Source: Rhodococcus oryzae
Lineage (GTDB): Bacteria > Actinomycetota > Actinomycetes > Mycobacteriales > Mycobacteriaceae
Reading direction: 5' to 3'
Assembly (NCBI RefSeq): GCF_005049235.1
Contig: NZ_SUMD01000002.1
Location: 248,001-312,000, forward strand
Length of the DNA stretch: 64,000 nucleotides
Notes under the pieces: generated by a model
Seen by the model: only the letters and a program-made list of their open reading frames with translations
Database searches by the model: none
Told to the model about the DNA's origin: nothing
In this document: positions 52,859 to 61,077 of the stretch, piece after piece
How positions within the stretch are numbered: position 1 is the stretch's first letter
How the letters are laid out: each line of letters begins with the position of its first letter
Made by a program: the position numbers and the translations under genes

Positions 52859-53479
52859 ATGGAGCATCCGTCCGCTGAACATGCCTTTGCCACTCTTCTC
52901 GGTGAGAGTGCTGTTCCGCTCCTGAAGGAGCAGGGGTTCCGGAAGCGAAAGCTGACTTTCACGCGGGAGCGGGATGGTCTGGTCGACGTCATCAACCTGC
53001 AGCGGTCGGCGGGCAACAGCCACGAGTCGATCCGGTTCTACGTCAACTGCGGTGTCTACTCGGTGGAGTTCGACCGGGTCATCGGACGGACACCCCAGCA
53101 GCGACCGTCCGAGGTCGACTGCCAGTACCGGCGCCGGATCGAGAGCATCGCGACCGGGATCGGGCCGCACGTGACCATGCACGCCGACACCGACGTTCCC
53201 GCGGCCGCCGACGAGCTCCGCGCGGCACTCACCAGTGCGCTGGCGGTGATGGGTCAGCTTCGCGGCCCCGACGACATCGCTCGGTCCGTGGGGTCTGACA
53301 TCGACTTCGACGTCCTCCGCTATCGACTCGCCACCCGCGACGAGTCCGGTGCACGCGAGCAGTACATCAGAGCGCGGTCCCGTTTCGGTGCGGAGGACCG
53401 CTGGCCGCGCCTCGAGGAGCAGTTCCGAAAAGCGGCGGACTTCTACGACGTAGCCATCCTCGACCGCGAACCAAGGTAG
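52859..53479 (+). CDS. DUF4304 family protein
   Basis: 206 aa from ATG 52859 (MEHPSAEHAFATLLGESAVP). DUF4304 pattern: VPLLKEQGFRKRKLTFTRER, LVDVINLQRSAGNSHESIRF, YVNCGVYS. Members include orphan immunity-like proteins; function unknown. It is 58 bp after the ligase stop and may be read through from that operon. Confidence 0.8.
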   Translation: MEHPSAEHAFATLLGESAVPLLKEQGFRKRKLTFTRERDGLVDVINLQRSAGNSHESIRFYVNCGVYSVEFDRVIGRTPQQRPSEVDCQYRRRIESIATGIGPHVTMHADTDVPAAADELRAALTSALAVMGQLRGPDDIARSVGSDIDFDVLRYRLATRDESGAREQYIRARSRFGAEDRWPRLEEQFRKAADFYDVAILDREPR

Positions 53480-53559
53480 GGAGCGGTCGTGGCCCGGCCC
53501 GGATCGAACGATCGTGGGCCGGGCCGGGATTCGCAGGCACGCCGGCGGATCCGGAATGG

Positions 53560-54942
53560 TCACGCGACCAGCGCATGCTCCCGCGCACCCTGGCTAGGCC
53601 AGCGCCGGTGCTCGGCGTCGATGACGTACACGTGGGTGTGCCGGTAGAGACGCTCGCCCACGCGGGCGGCGTCGGTCAGTCGGGCGGCGTCGATGGTCCC
53701 GGCCTCGTGCAGGTGGGTGATCTCCGCCGGGTCATGACGCGGCCACATCCGCACGGCCACCGTGATCCCGATGCCTGCGATCACGGCCAGCGTCATCCAG
53801 GTGGTGGTGAGACCGGCGGCGGTCAGCCACCCTGCGATCGGGTAGGTGAGCAGCCAGGCCAGGTGCGACAGCGAGAATTGGGCGGCGAAGAGTGCGGGCC
53901 GGTCGGCGGATTGCGACGAGCGCCGCAGTACCTGCCCGGTCGGGGTGAGCACCGCCGCGGTACCCGCGCCGACCACGGCCCACACCGCGATCGCCCCGCC
54001 CCAGCGCCAGTCGCCCGCATCGACGGCCGACAGGGCGACGGCTGCTCCGAGTCCGGCGATCAGGGTGGCGGCACCGGTAAGCATCACGGGCCGGGCGCCG
54101 AGCCGGTCGAGGAACCGCGGTAGCGACAGCGCGACGATCATCGTGCCGACCCCATTGGCGGCCAAGAGCATTGCTACTCCCGACTGGGTACCGTCGAGCG
54201 TGTCACGGACGTAGTTGACGGTGTTGACCATGATCACCGAACCAGCGGCGGCGACCACCAGGTTCAGGCCGAGTAGGCCGCGTAGCCGCGGCGTGGCGGC
54301 GAAGATCCGCATGCCCACCGCGATCCGGTCCCGGAACGTGTCCGCGTTGGCGGAACGGGCGTTCGGGATGCGGGTCGCGATCACCAGGGCGGCCGATACC
54401 GCGAATCCGACTGCGGTGCCGACGAACAACCAATGGAAGCTGATCAGGGTCAGGGCCGCCGCGGCCAGCATCGGGCTCAGCAGGGTCTCCATCGTCGCGG
54501 CGAGCTGCGCGGCCGACAGCGCCCTGGTGTACTCGCGCTCGTCCGGCAGGATGTCGGGGATGATCGCCTGGTAGGTGGGGGTGTACGCGGCCGAGGCGGT
54601 TTGCAGCACCGCGATCAGTGCGTAGATCTGCCAGATCTCGTCGATGAACGGCAGTGCCAGCACTACGGCGGCGCGAATCAGGTTGAGCCCGAACAGGAAC
54701 AGCCTGCGTGGGAAGCGGTCGGCGTGGGCGGCGACGATCGGCGCCACCGTGACGTACACGAACATCTTGATCGTCAGCGCGGTGCCCAGCACGGCGGCCG
54801 CGTCGGCACCGGCGAGCTCATAGGAGAGCAGTCCCAGTGCGACGGTGGTCAAACCCGTACCGAACAGGGCCGACACCTGGGCGGTGAACAGTCGCAGGTA
54901 GTCGCGGTTGGTGAACAGAGATGTGATCAACGGCTTTCGCAT
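53560..54942 (-). CDS. MFS transporter, probable exporter
   Basis: 460 aa from ATG 54942 (MRKPLITSLFTNRDYLRLFT). Twelve helices of the enterobactin-exporter/NepI type (LFTAQVSALFGTGLTTVALG, AHADRFPRRLFLFGLNLIRA). The C-terminal 60 residues are cytoplasmic (GERLYRHTHVYVIDAEHRRW). It follows the His-rich protein gene by about 100 bp on the same strand, so metal-linked export is possible. A strong GGAGGAGG site at 55020 precedes a different short frame (MYTCSCRRTR), a possible leader. Confidence 0.85.
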   Translation of the reverse strand: MRKPLITSLFTNRDYLRLFTAQVSALFGTGLTTVALGLLSYELAGADAAAVLGTALTIKMFVYVTVAPIVAAHADRFPRRLFLFGLNLIRAAVVLALPFIDEIWQIYALIAVLQTASAAYTPTYQAIIPDILPDEREYTRALSAAQLAATMETLLSPMLAAAALTLISFHWLFVGTAVGFAVSAALVIATRIPNARSANADTFRDRIAVGMRIFAATPRLRGLLGLNLVVAAAGSVIMVNTVNYVRDTLDGTQSGVAMLLAANGVGTMIVALSLPRFLDRLGARPVMLTGAATLIAGLGAAVALSAVDAGDWRWGGAIAVWAVVGAGTAAVLTPTGQVLRRSSQSADRPALFAAQFSLSHLAWLLTYPIAGWLTAAGLTTTWMTLAVIAGIGITVAVRMWPRHDPAEITHLHEAGTIDAARLTDAARVGERLYRHTHVYVIDAEHRRWPSQGAREHALVA

Positions 54943-55039
54943 CGCGAACACTTTCTTCGAATGTGTGAAATGAGCGGGGTGGGTCACGGGTTCGTCGACA
55001 ACTGCAGGTGTACATGGGTCCTCCTCCGGGGATGGTGCT

Positions 55040-55927
55040 TCAGTGCTGGTGGGCGGTGGCCCCGAGGGTGAACGCCGCGGTGCGGACGGTGTCGCCGTGC
55101 TTGAAATCGAGGAAGAGTCGGTAGGTCCCGGGGCCGGGTACCGCCGTGTGGAAGGTGATGTCGGGGCCGGAGGCCGTGACCCCATCGCCGGGTTCGCCGT
55201 TCGGGTGAACGTGGATGTAGGCCAGGTCGCCGGCTCGGAGCACCACCAGGTGGCCAAAGGCGGCCAGGTAGGGCTGCAGATCGGTGACCGGCCGGCCGTC
55301 CTTGCACACGGTGAGTGTCAGCAGTTCACCGTCTCCGGGAGCGAGATCCCCGTCGAGGACGACCTCGTAGCCGTCGACGACCGCGGTGCGGGTCTGGCCC
55401 GGCGTCGGTCGCGGATCGTAGGCGCCCGAGACGGCGAGATCCGCGCCCAGGGTGATCGTTCGCCCGAGCAGGGTGGGCGAGATGTCGGTGAACACGCGGT
55501 AGGACCCAGCCTCCAGCAGGTTCAGTCGAACCGACCAGGTGCCGTCGGCAGCGAGTTCGGGGTGCACGTGCCAGAACCCGGTCAGCTCGCGCTGCACCAC
55601 GATCAGGTGCAGGTCCCGATCGTGGATCGGGGTGTAGTCGGTGACCGGTCGACCGTCCGGGCCGAGGATGCGGAACCGGAAGTCGACGTCGCCCCGGCCG
55701 ACGATGGTCTCGGCGAGGTCGAGTGTGTATCCGTCCTGCGTGATCTGGAGACCTCCCGGTGCGCTCGCGCCATGGGCGTGGTGCGCGGCGGGGGTGTGGT
55801 GTGCGTGGGCGGTGTGGTCGCCCTCACCGTGACCTGCGTGTACCGCGGCCGCCGGGTGCCCTTGGTGGTGATGAGCAGTGTGATCGGTATGTGCGGCCTG
55901 GTGGTTGCCATGCGTGTGGGTGTTCAT
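55040..55927 (-). CDS. His-rich metal-binding protein, 295 aa
   Basis: The first 55 residues are extremely His-rich (MNTHTHGNHQAAHTDHTAHH), a metal-sequestering tail. Two beta domains follow, each with an Ig-like layout (TLDLAETIVGRGDVDFRFRI; YEVVLDGDLAPGDGELLTLT) and a WHVHPE or IHVHPNGE histidine pair. No signal peptide is visible. The CsoR-like operator 43 bp upstream points to copper. Function is inferred as copper binding or buffering. Confidence 0.8.
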   Translation of the reverse strand: MNTHTHGNHQAAHTDHTAHHHQGHPAAAVHAGHGEGDHTAHAHHTPAAHHAHGASAPGGLQITQDGYTLDLAETIVGRGDVDFRFRILGPDGRPVTDYTPIHDRDLHLIVVQRELTGFWHVHPELAADGTWSVRLNLLEAGSYRVFTDISPTLLGRTITLGADLAVSGAYDPRPTPGQTRTAVVDGYEVVLDGDLAPGDGELLTLTVCKDGRPVTDLQPYLAAFGHLVVLRAGDLAYIHVHPNGEPGDGVTASGPDITFHTAVPGPGTYRLFLDFKHGDTVRTAAFTLGATAHQH

Positions 55928-55969
55928 GTCTCGGCCTCTCGTCGTGTGGTGTTCCCGTCGACCGAGATA

Positions 55970-55986
55970 ATACCCACTGGGGGTAT
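55970..55986. promoter_or_regulatory. CsoR-type copper operator
   Basis: ATACCC-ACTGG-GGGTAT is an inverted repeat matching the TACCC...GGGTA core of CsoR/RicR operators. It lies 43 bp upstream of the His-rich gene ATG, where it would cover the promoter. Confidence 0.65.
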
Positions 55987-56120
55987 GTGCAAGGTGGCAA
56001 AATATGGTGCGGGTCACATGCGGTGCCCGCCGGATCGTGGATCGGAGCCGGCCGGATGGGGTGAGCCCGGCAACCGCAACTCCGCTCCGCCTCGAATCGG
56101 GGCGGAGCGGATCAGCGGTG

Positions 56121-56327
56121 TCACCAGCTACGTGCCCCGCCCGGGTGTGGGTGCCCGCCCAACGAGGCGGTGATCACCGCCACCGGCGTTCGCGACGCGT
56201 ACAGGTTGGCGCGTTCCTGCGGGGTCAGGTTGCGCTGTCCCCACAGCCGGTTCGCCGCGCGTCGAATCGTGTGCAGCATCGCGGACTCGCGTGCCGACGA
56301 AATAGGTTGCGTGATAACAAAAGCCAC
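56121..56327 (-). CDS. Small basic protein, 68 aa, under an M-box riboswitch
   Basis: GTG at 56327 with AGGAG 7 nt upstream. Sequence starts MAFVITQPISSARESAMLHT, with a basic helix IRRAANRLWGQRNLTPQERA and a hydrophobic RTPVAVITASLGG. No full membrane helix. It is the first gene after a minus-strand M-box and a short leader frame, so it should be made when Mg2+ is low. No family recognised. Confidence 0.65.
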   Translation of the reverse strand: MAFVITQPISSARESAMLHTIRRAANRLWGQRNLTPQERANLYASRTPVAVITASLGGHPHPGGARSW

Positions 56328-56446
56328 GGTTTTCTCCTGTCTGAGGAGCCGGTCCCATGGCAGAGACGATGCAGGTCCGTCGAGTTGACGCCGTGCCGGA
56401 ACTCAGCCGAGGCAACTGGAGTGCTCACGACGAGGCCGGGATCGGG

Positions 56447-56545
56447 CTACCGAGGCGTCAGGTCGCAGAATGCCGATGCTGCGCCGGGGCCGGTTCGGAA
56501 CGAAATGAAAGTCCTACACGGATACGGACTATCGCTGATACTCAC
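56447..56545 (-). CDS. Leader peptide (uORF) behind the minus-strand M-box, 32 aa
   Basis: GTG at 56545 with AGGAGGTG 9 nt upstream, stronger than the site of the gene it precedes. The peptide begins VSISDSPYPCRTF, with acidic and proline residues at the start. It lies in the 330-nt leader between the M-box and the 68-aa gene, 119 nt before that gene. A CCGGGAC/GTCCCGG hairpin (56609-56629) sits between M-box and uORF. Confidence 0.5.
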   Translation of the reverse strand: MSISDSPYPCRTFISFRTGPGAASAFCDLTPR

Positions 56546-56654
56546 TGCGTTCCTCACCTCCTCGCAGACAGGACGCACGCGGGCGTCGACTCGCACACGG
56601 GGAGGGCGCCGGGACGACAACTGTCCCGGTCGGGCACCCCTCTCGTCAGAGCTT

Positions 56655-56808
56655 CGGCACTGCACGACGTGTCCCGATACGATCGGGAAGCCACTTTGGA
56701 TAGACCCTTAATCCGGGAATACCTGTCCTGACCTTGGGCGTCTGTCGACGTCGTCAGATCAGTGGCCTGTGTTCATGCAGGAGCCTCGCCTAGCGAGGTG
56801 CTTACGCC
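56655..56808 (-). ncRNA. M-box (ykoK) magnesium riboswitch, minus strand
   Basis: On the minus strand: CTAGGCGAGGCTCC (56780-56793), GAACACAGGCCACTG, and ACGTCGACAGACGCC, the conserved M-box loops. Overall it is an inverted copy of the plus-strand element at 57044-57200, with long exact stretches such as GGCACTGCACGACGTGTCCC. Edges are approximate. It controls the leader of the 68-aa gene. Confidence 0.85.
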
Positions 56809-57043
56809 GACCATGGTGCCGACACCCGCGATATATGTCAAACCGCAAGGGCGATGGCACACCAAGATCATTCCGATAGCGGAAATTATTGCTGGGAAAT
56901 GCATTTCGCTTCGTGGCAACCCAATTCTGCAGTTGGACAACAGCATTTGGATCTCCGCAGTGGCTAATGCGCGCTCCGGCGCATCGTGGAGGGCGGTGAT
57001 CAGTGGATGCAGGTTGACATCCGCCGCTCGCAATGATTGCCTG
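56809..57043. promoter_or_regulatory. Divergent promoter region between two M-boxes
   Basis: 235 bp, clearly richer in AT than its surroundings. Open frames exist on both strands but neither has a recognisable product. It must contain the back-to-back promoters of both riboswitch leaders. No -35/-10 pair stands out enough to name. Confidence 0.55.
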
Positions 57044-57200
57044 TCGGCGCAGCACCTCGTTAGGTGAGGCGTCTGCACGAACACAGGCCACTGATCTCAC
57101 GACGTCGAGAGACGCCCAAGGTCAGGACAGGTCTCCCCGGCTTAAGGGGTGACCCAAAGTGGCTTCCCGCAGTGGTGTGGGACACGTCGTGCAGTGCCAA
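57044..57200 (+). ncRNA. M-box (ykoK) magnesium riboswitch upstream of mgtA
   Basis: Contains CGTTAGGTGAGGCGTCTGC (57058-57076), ACGAACACAGGCCACTG and GACGTCGAGAGACGCCC (57101-57117), the hallmark M-box core whose GTCGAGAGAC loop and TTAGGTGAGGC form the Mg2+ pocket. It lies 370 nt upstream of an MgtA-type Mg2+ ATPase. At high Mg2+ it should fold and stop expression. Edges are approximate. Confidence 0.88.
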
Positions 57201-57366
57201 AACTCGTACGTGGGGGTGTCGAATTCGGCAGGGCAACTCGTTCGTGTCGGTATTCACACGCGGTCGCGTCGCGGCCTCGATCCTGTCCTTCTGTGCTGTG
57301 GACACACCATTGCGGAGCTTCGTCCCCCCTGGACGTGCCCGCATCCGAACCCGGGAGGTGACCACC

Positions 57367-57438
57367 GTGGACGAACCGCCGAGTCGATATCCGGCCTCGC
57401 CCGGATTCCTCACCGCCGGTGTCCATCGCGCCCGCTAG
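57367..57438 (+). CDS. Leader peptide (uORF) upstream of mgtA, 23 aa, DEPP-rich start
   Basis: GTG at 57367 with GGGAGGTG 6 nt upstream. The peptide begins VDEPPSRYPASPGF and stops 129 nt before the mgtA ATG. Acidic and proline codons at the start of a leader are the known trick by which mgtA/mgtC leaders sense low Mg2+ (ribosomes destabilise on Asp/Glu/Pro). Here it would act after the M-box as a second check. Confidence 0.6.
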   Translation: MDEPPSRYPASPGFLTAGVHRAR

Positions 57439-57567
57439 CCGCGGACACCGTCGGACCCTTTCGTGCGCGGCAACTTGCCGCGATCATTCTCGCGACAGTC
57501 ACAGTCGCAGAGCTTATTTCGTCGTGCCCGGGCATTAGCGAGTTCGTGTGCGACCGAGAGATCTGTC

Positions 57568-60270
57568 ATGTCGAAAACAAGTGTCGCGGCACCTCCGGGG
57601 CGTCCGGGCAAGGCCGCCAAACGAAATGGTCAGTCTGTTCTCCCGGACCGTCAGATGGCGGAGCTCGCCGGATTCACCCGGCTGCGTCACCCGGGCGTCT
57701 ACGCCGAACTACACACCACTCCAAAGGGATTGAGATCGGATCAGATCGATCCGCTGCGCCGAAGGCACGGCAGCAACGAGGTCCGACACGACCGACCGGC
57801 ACCCGCAATAGTGCAGTTCCTCGCCACCTTCAAGAATCCGTTCATCTCGATCCTGCTGTTCATCGGCGTGATCATGTACATCACCGAGGTCTATCTGGCC
57901 GACCCGGAAGAGGGTCCCGACTACATGGGGATCAGCACGGTCGGCGCGATGATCCTGATCAGCGTGTCGTTGCGGTTCTGGCAGGAGTACCGGTCCGGGC
58001 GGGCCTCGGAGGCGCTCAAGGCGATGGTGAGCACCACGGTGTCCACCACCCGGCAGATGGGCGACACGGTGGTGACCGCCGAGATCCCCATCGAGCAGTT
58101 GGTGCCGGGGGACGTCGTCCAGCTCGCGGCCGGCGACATGATCCCCGCGGACATGCGAGTCGTGCGCGCCAAGGACCTGCAGGTCAACCAGGCGATGCTC
58201 ACCGGCGAGTCGATGTCAGCGGAGAAGACGGGCGACCCCGTGGCCCGCCTCGAACCCGATCGGATCCTCGAGGCCGGAAACCTGGCATTCATGGGCACCT
58301 CGGTGGTGTCCGGATCGGGGACCGCGGTCGTGGTCCACACCGGGGACGACACCTACTTCGGTGCGATGACCGAGGGGTTGGGCACGTCTCGTCCCGAGAC
58401 CAGCTTCGACATCGGGGTGAAGAAGGTCAGCTTCTTGCTGATCCGCTTCATGGTCATCATGGTGCCCGCGGTATTCATCATCAACGGACTCACCAAGGAC
58501 TGGAGCCAGGCGCTGCTGTTCGGCGTCGCGACCGCGGTCGGGCTGACGCCGGAGATGCTTCCGCTGATCGTCACCGCCAATCTTGCCAAGGGCGCGCTTT
58601 ACATGTCCCGGCACAAGGTGATCATTAAGCAGCTCAATGCTATTCAGAACTTCGGTGCGATGGACGTGCTGTGCACGGACAAGACTGGAACACTCACCGA
58701 GGACCGAATCGTGCTGGAGGAGCACCTGGACACGGCCGGCAGGCTCAGCGCCGACACGCTGCGTCTGGCCACGATGAACTCGGTGTTCCAGACCGGGCTG
58801 CGCAACCTCCTCGATGGCGCCGTCGTCGAGGCCGCTGGCCCGGACCTGGTCGAGCGTATCCGCCGCGAGCACGGCCTGGTCGACGAGATCCCGTTCGACT
58901 TCGCTCGCCGGCGGATGTCTGTGGTCGTCAACGACGGCGACGCCGACCTGATCATCATGAAGGGTGCCGTCGAGGAGGTGCTCTCCGTGTGCACCTCGGT
59001 CGAGATGAACGGCGTAACCCACCAGCTGACGCCGGGCCTGCTCTCGGCCCTCGACCGGCTCGTCGCCGAGCAGAACGGGCTCGGCAAGCGGGTCCTGGCT
59101 CTCGCCACCCGGCGTCTGCCGGCTGCCCCGGGCGATACCAGGCGCGACTACTCGACGGCGGACGAGACCGAGATGATGATCGTCGGTTTCCTGACGTTCC
59201 TCGACCCGCCGAAGGACTCGGCCGCCGCCGCGATCGAAGCGCTTCGAGCCCACGGGACCGCGGTGAAGGTGATCACCGGCGACAACGAGCTGGTCGCCGA
59301 GACCGTCTGCGGAAAGGTAGGTCTCGATGTCGGATCCATCGTCACCGGCGCCGAGATCGATCGATTGGATGATGACGGCCTCGATGCGATCGTCGGAGAG
59401 ACCACGGTCTTCGCGAAGACCAACCCGCTTCAGAAGGCACGGATCGTGGACGCGCTCAAGCGGAATGGGCACACGGTCGGATTCCTCGGCGACGGGGTCA
59501 ATGACGCACCGGCCCTTCGCACCGCGGACGTCGGCATCTCGGTGGACACCGCCGCCGACATCGCCCGCGAGTCGGCCGACATCATCCTGCTCGAGAAGGA
59601 CCTCGGTGTGCTCGAGCGTGGTGTGGTCGAGGGGCGCCGCACCTTCGGCAACATCCTCAAGTACATCAAGATGACGGCCAGCTCGAACTTCGGCAACATG
59701 TTCTCGGTCCTCGTCGCGAGCGCACTGCTTCCGTTCATCCCGATGATCCCGGCAGTGCTGTTGGTCCAGAACCTCGTCTACGACATGGCGATGCTGACGA
59801 TCCCGTGGGACAAGGTGGACCGCGATTTCGTCGAGAAGCCGCGCAAGTGGGAGACCCGCAGCCTGACCAGGTTCATGGTCATCATCGGTCCCATCAGTTC
59901 GATCTTCGACATCACCACGTTCGCACTGATGTGGTTCGTCTTCGCCGCGAACACCCCCGAGCAGGCCGCCTTGTTCCAGTCCGGATGGTTCATCGAATCC
60001 ATCATCTCGCAGACGCTGATCGTGCACATCATCCGCACGGGGCGGATTCCGTTCATCCAGTCGAGGGCATCTCTGCCGGTTTTGATCTCGACCGGGCTCG
60101 TCTGCGTCTTCGGATTGGTGTTCCCGTTCATCGGATGGGGTCAGGCGCTGGGCCTGGTTCCGCTGCCGTGGTCCTACTTCCCGTGGCTGATTCTGACGCT
60201 GACCGCGTACTGCGTGCTCACCCAGGGCGTCAAGGTCTGGTTCATCCGTCGCTTCGGCGGCTGGCTATGA
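57568..60270 (+). CDS. mgtA: MgtA-type P-type Mg2+ ATPase
   Basis: 900 aa from ATG 57568 with GAGAG upstream. P3B-type ATPase: TGES loop (AMLTGESMSAEKTG), phosphorylated D371 in CTDKTGTLTEDR, AVGLTPEMLPLIV in helix 4 (typical of MgtA/MgtB), GDGVNDAPALRTADVGISVD and a C-terminal bundle with LVQNLVYDMAML. It imports Mg2+ across the inner membrane. The M-box and acidic-proline uORF upstream support Mg2+ control. Two porin genes follow within 80 and 60 bp. Confidence 0.93.
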   Translation: MSKTSVAAPPGRPGKAAKRNGQSVLPDRQMAELAGFTRLRHPGVYAELHTTPKGLRSDQIDPLRRRHGSNEVRHDRPAPAIVQFLATFKNPFISILLFIGVIMYITEVYLADPEEGPDYMGISTVGAMILISVSLRFWQEYRSGRASEALKAMVSTTVSTTRQMGDTVVTAEIPIEQLVPGDVVQLAAGDMIPADMRVVRAKDLQVNQAMLTGESMSAEKTGDPVARLEPDRILEAGNLAFMGTSVVSGSGTAVVVHTGDDTYFGAMTEGLGTSRPETSFDIGVKKVSFLLIRFMVIMVPAVFIINGLTKDWSQALLFGVATAVGLTPEMLPLIVTANLAKGALYMSRHKVIIKQLNAIQNFGAMDVLCTDKTGTLTEDRIVLEEHLDTAGRLSADTLRLATMNSVFQTGLRNLLDGAVVEAAGPDLVERIRREHGLVDEIPFDFARRRMSVVVNDGDADLIIMKGAVEEVLSVCTSVEMNGVTHQLTPGLLSALDRLVAEQNGLGKRVLALATRRLPAAPGDTRRDYSTADETEMMIVGFLTFLDPPKDSAAAAIEALRAHGTAVKVITGDNELVAETVCGKVGLDVGSIVTGAEIDRLDDDGLDAIVGETTVFAKTNPLQKARIVDALKRNGHTVGFLGDGVNDAPALRTADVGISVDTAADIARESADIILLEKDLGVLERGVVEGRRTFGNILKYIKMTASSNFGNMFSVLVASALLPFIPMIPAVLLVQNLVYDMAMLTIPWDKVDRDFVEKPRKWETRSLTRFMVIIGPISSIFDITTFALMWFVFAANTPEQAALFQSGWFIESIISQTLIVHIIRTGRIPFIQSRASLPVLISTGLVCVFGLVFPFIGWGQALGLVPLPWSYFPWLILTLTAYCVLTQGVKVWFIRRFGGWL

Positions 60271-60350
60271 GCCGCAACGGCCGTCGTGCCAACCCGACGC
60301 CCACGACTGTCCCACCAATGTCCGTTCTGCGGACCGTCAAGAGGAAATCC

Positions 60351-61019
60351 ATGAACACGAACAACTCTCGTACACGCCGACTAGCCCACCGGGCAGGCGT
60401 CGGTGCCACCGCAGCCATCGCGATCGGACTGATGTCCACCGGTGCCGCCCATGCCGACACCTTCGTTCCGCTGCCCGACGGGCAGAAGGCAGGTCCGGGA
60501 GCGGTGCTGACCCGGACCGAGGAGAGCGCCCTGATCTCCCCGTCGCTCGCCGCCAATGGCGCGGGCCGCACCGCGTGGGTCTCGGGCACGGTCACCGCCG
60601 ATGTCACCGGCGCCCCGGATGACGGCGAGGCCGGGCCCTCGAACGGTGCGACGAACGAGAAGGGCACCAACAACTCGTCCACGCACGGCGTCTCCCGTGT
60701 CAGCACCGGCTATATCGTCGGCTGCCAGGTCGACATCACCGGCCTCGGCGGCTCCATCGGCGCAGGCGTCGACCTCTCGGGCCCGTCCGTCTCGGGTTCG
60801 CTGACCGTGCCGGTATCCGCCGGCCAGGTCACCTTCGTGAACGTTGCTGGCAAGGACATCACGGGCAACGGCACCTACTCGGTGCAGTACCAGGACACCC
60901 AGATCGAGATCCAGAACTGCGGTGGCTTCGCTCAGGCCCGTTCTTACACGGTGCTCGAGATCGTCGGTAACGACTACTCCAAGACCACCCTGTACGGCCA
61001 GCCCTTCAGCATCGGATAG
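60351..61019 (+). CDS. MspA-family outer-membrane porin 1
   Basis: 222 aa. Signal peptide cleaved after A35 (GAAHA-DTFVPLPDG). MspA pattern: TRTEESALISPSLAANGAGR, TAWVSGTVTADVTG, VSTGYIVGCQVDITGLGG and a final QARSYTVLEIVGNDYSKTTL with YGQPFSIG. MspA octamers form the water-filled channel of the mycolate outer membrane. An insertion rich in Gly, Asn and Thr (GEAGPSNGATNEKGTNNSST) distinguishes it from the next gene. It lies 80 bp after mgtA and is probably co-transcribed. Confidence 0.92.
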   Translation: MNTNNSRTRRLAHRAGVGATAAIAIGLMSTGAAHADTFVPLPDGQKAGPGAVLTRTEESALISPSLAANGAGRTAWVSGTVTADVTGAPDDGEAGPSNGATNEKGTNNSSTHGVSRVSTGYIVGCQVDITGLGGSIGAGVDLSGPSVSGSLTVPVSAGQVTFVNVAGKDITGNGTYSVQYQDTQIEIQNCGGFAQARSYTVLEIVGNDYSKTTLYGQPFSIG

Positions 61020-61077
61020 CGGCATCGCGCACAGTCCACACCCGAAATCTGAAACATCTACCTGCAAAGAGGAATTC

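Noticed and set aside
54818-55015. 65-codon minus-strand frame MYTCSCRRTR with a strong GGAGGAGG site
   Set aside because: It runs out of frame into the MFS gene and has no plausible fold. It could be a leader, but only the ribosome binding site supports it, so it is mentioned under the MFS gene rather than listed.
56640-57220. Inverted repeat pair first taken for a MITE or IS
   Set aside because: No target duplication or transposase, and the arms contain the M-box core motifs upstream of an Mg2+ pump, so riboswitches explain them better.
58216-60027. 603-codon minus-strand frame opposite mgtA
   Set aside because: Composition of a GC-rich shadow (Asp/Val/Arg/Gly-rich, no fold). The plus strand carries every P-type ATPase motif.
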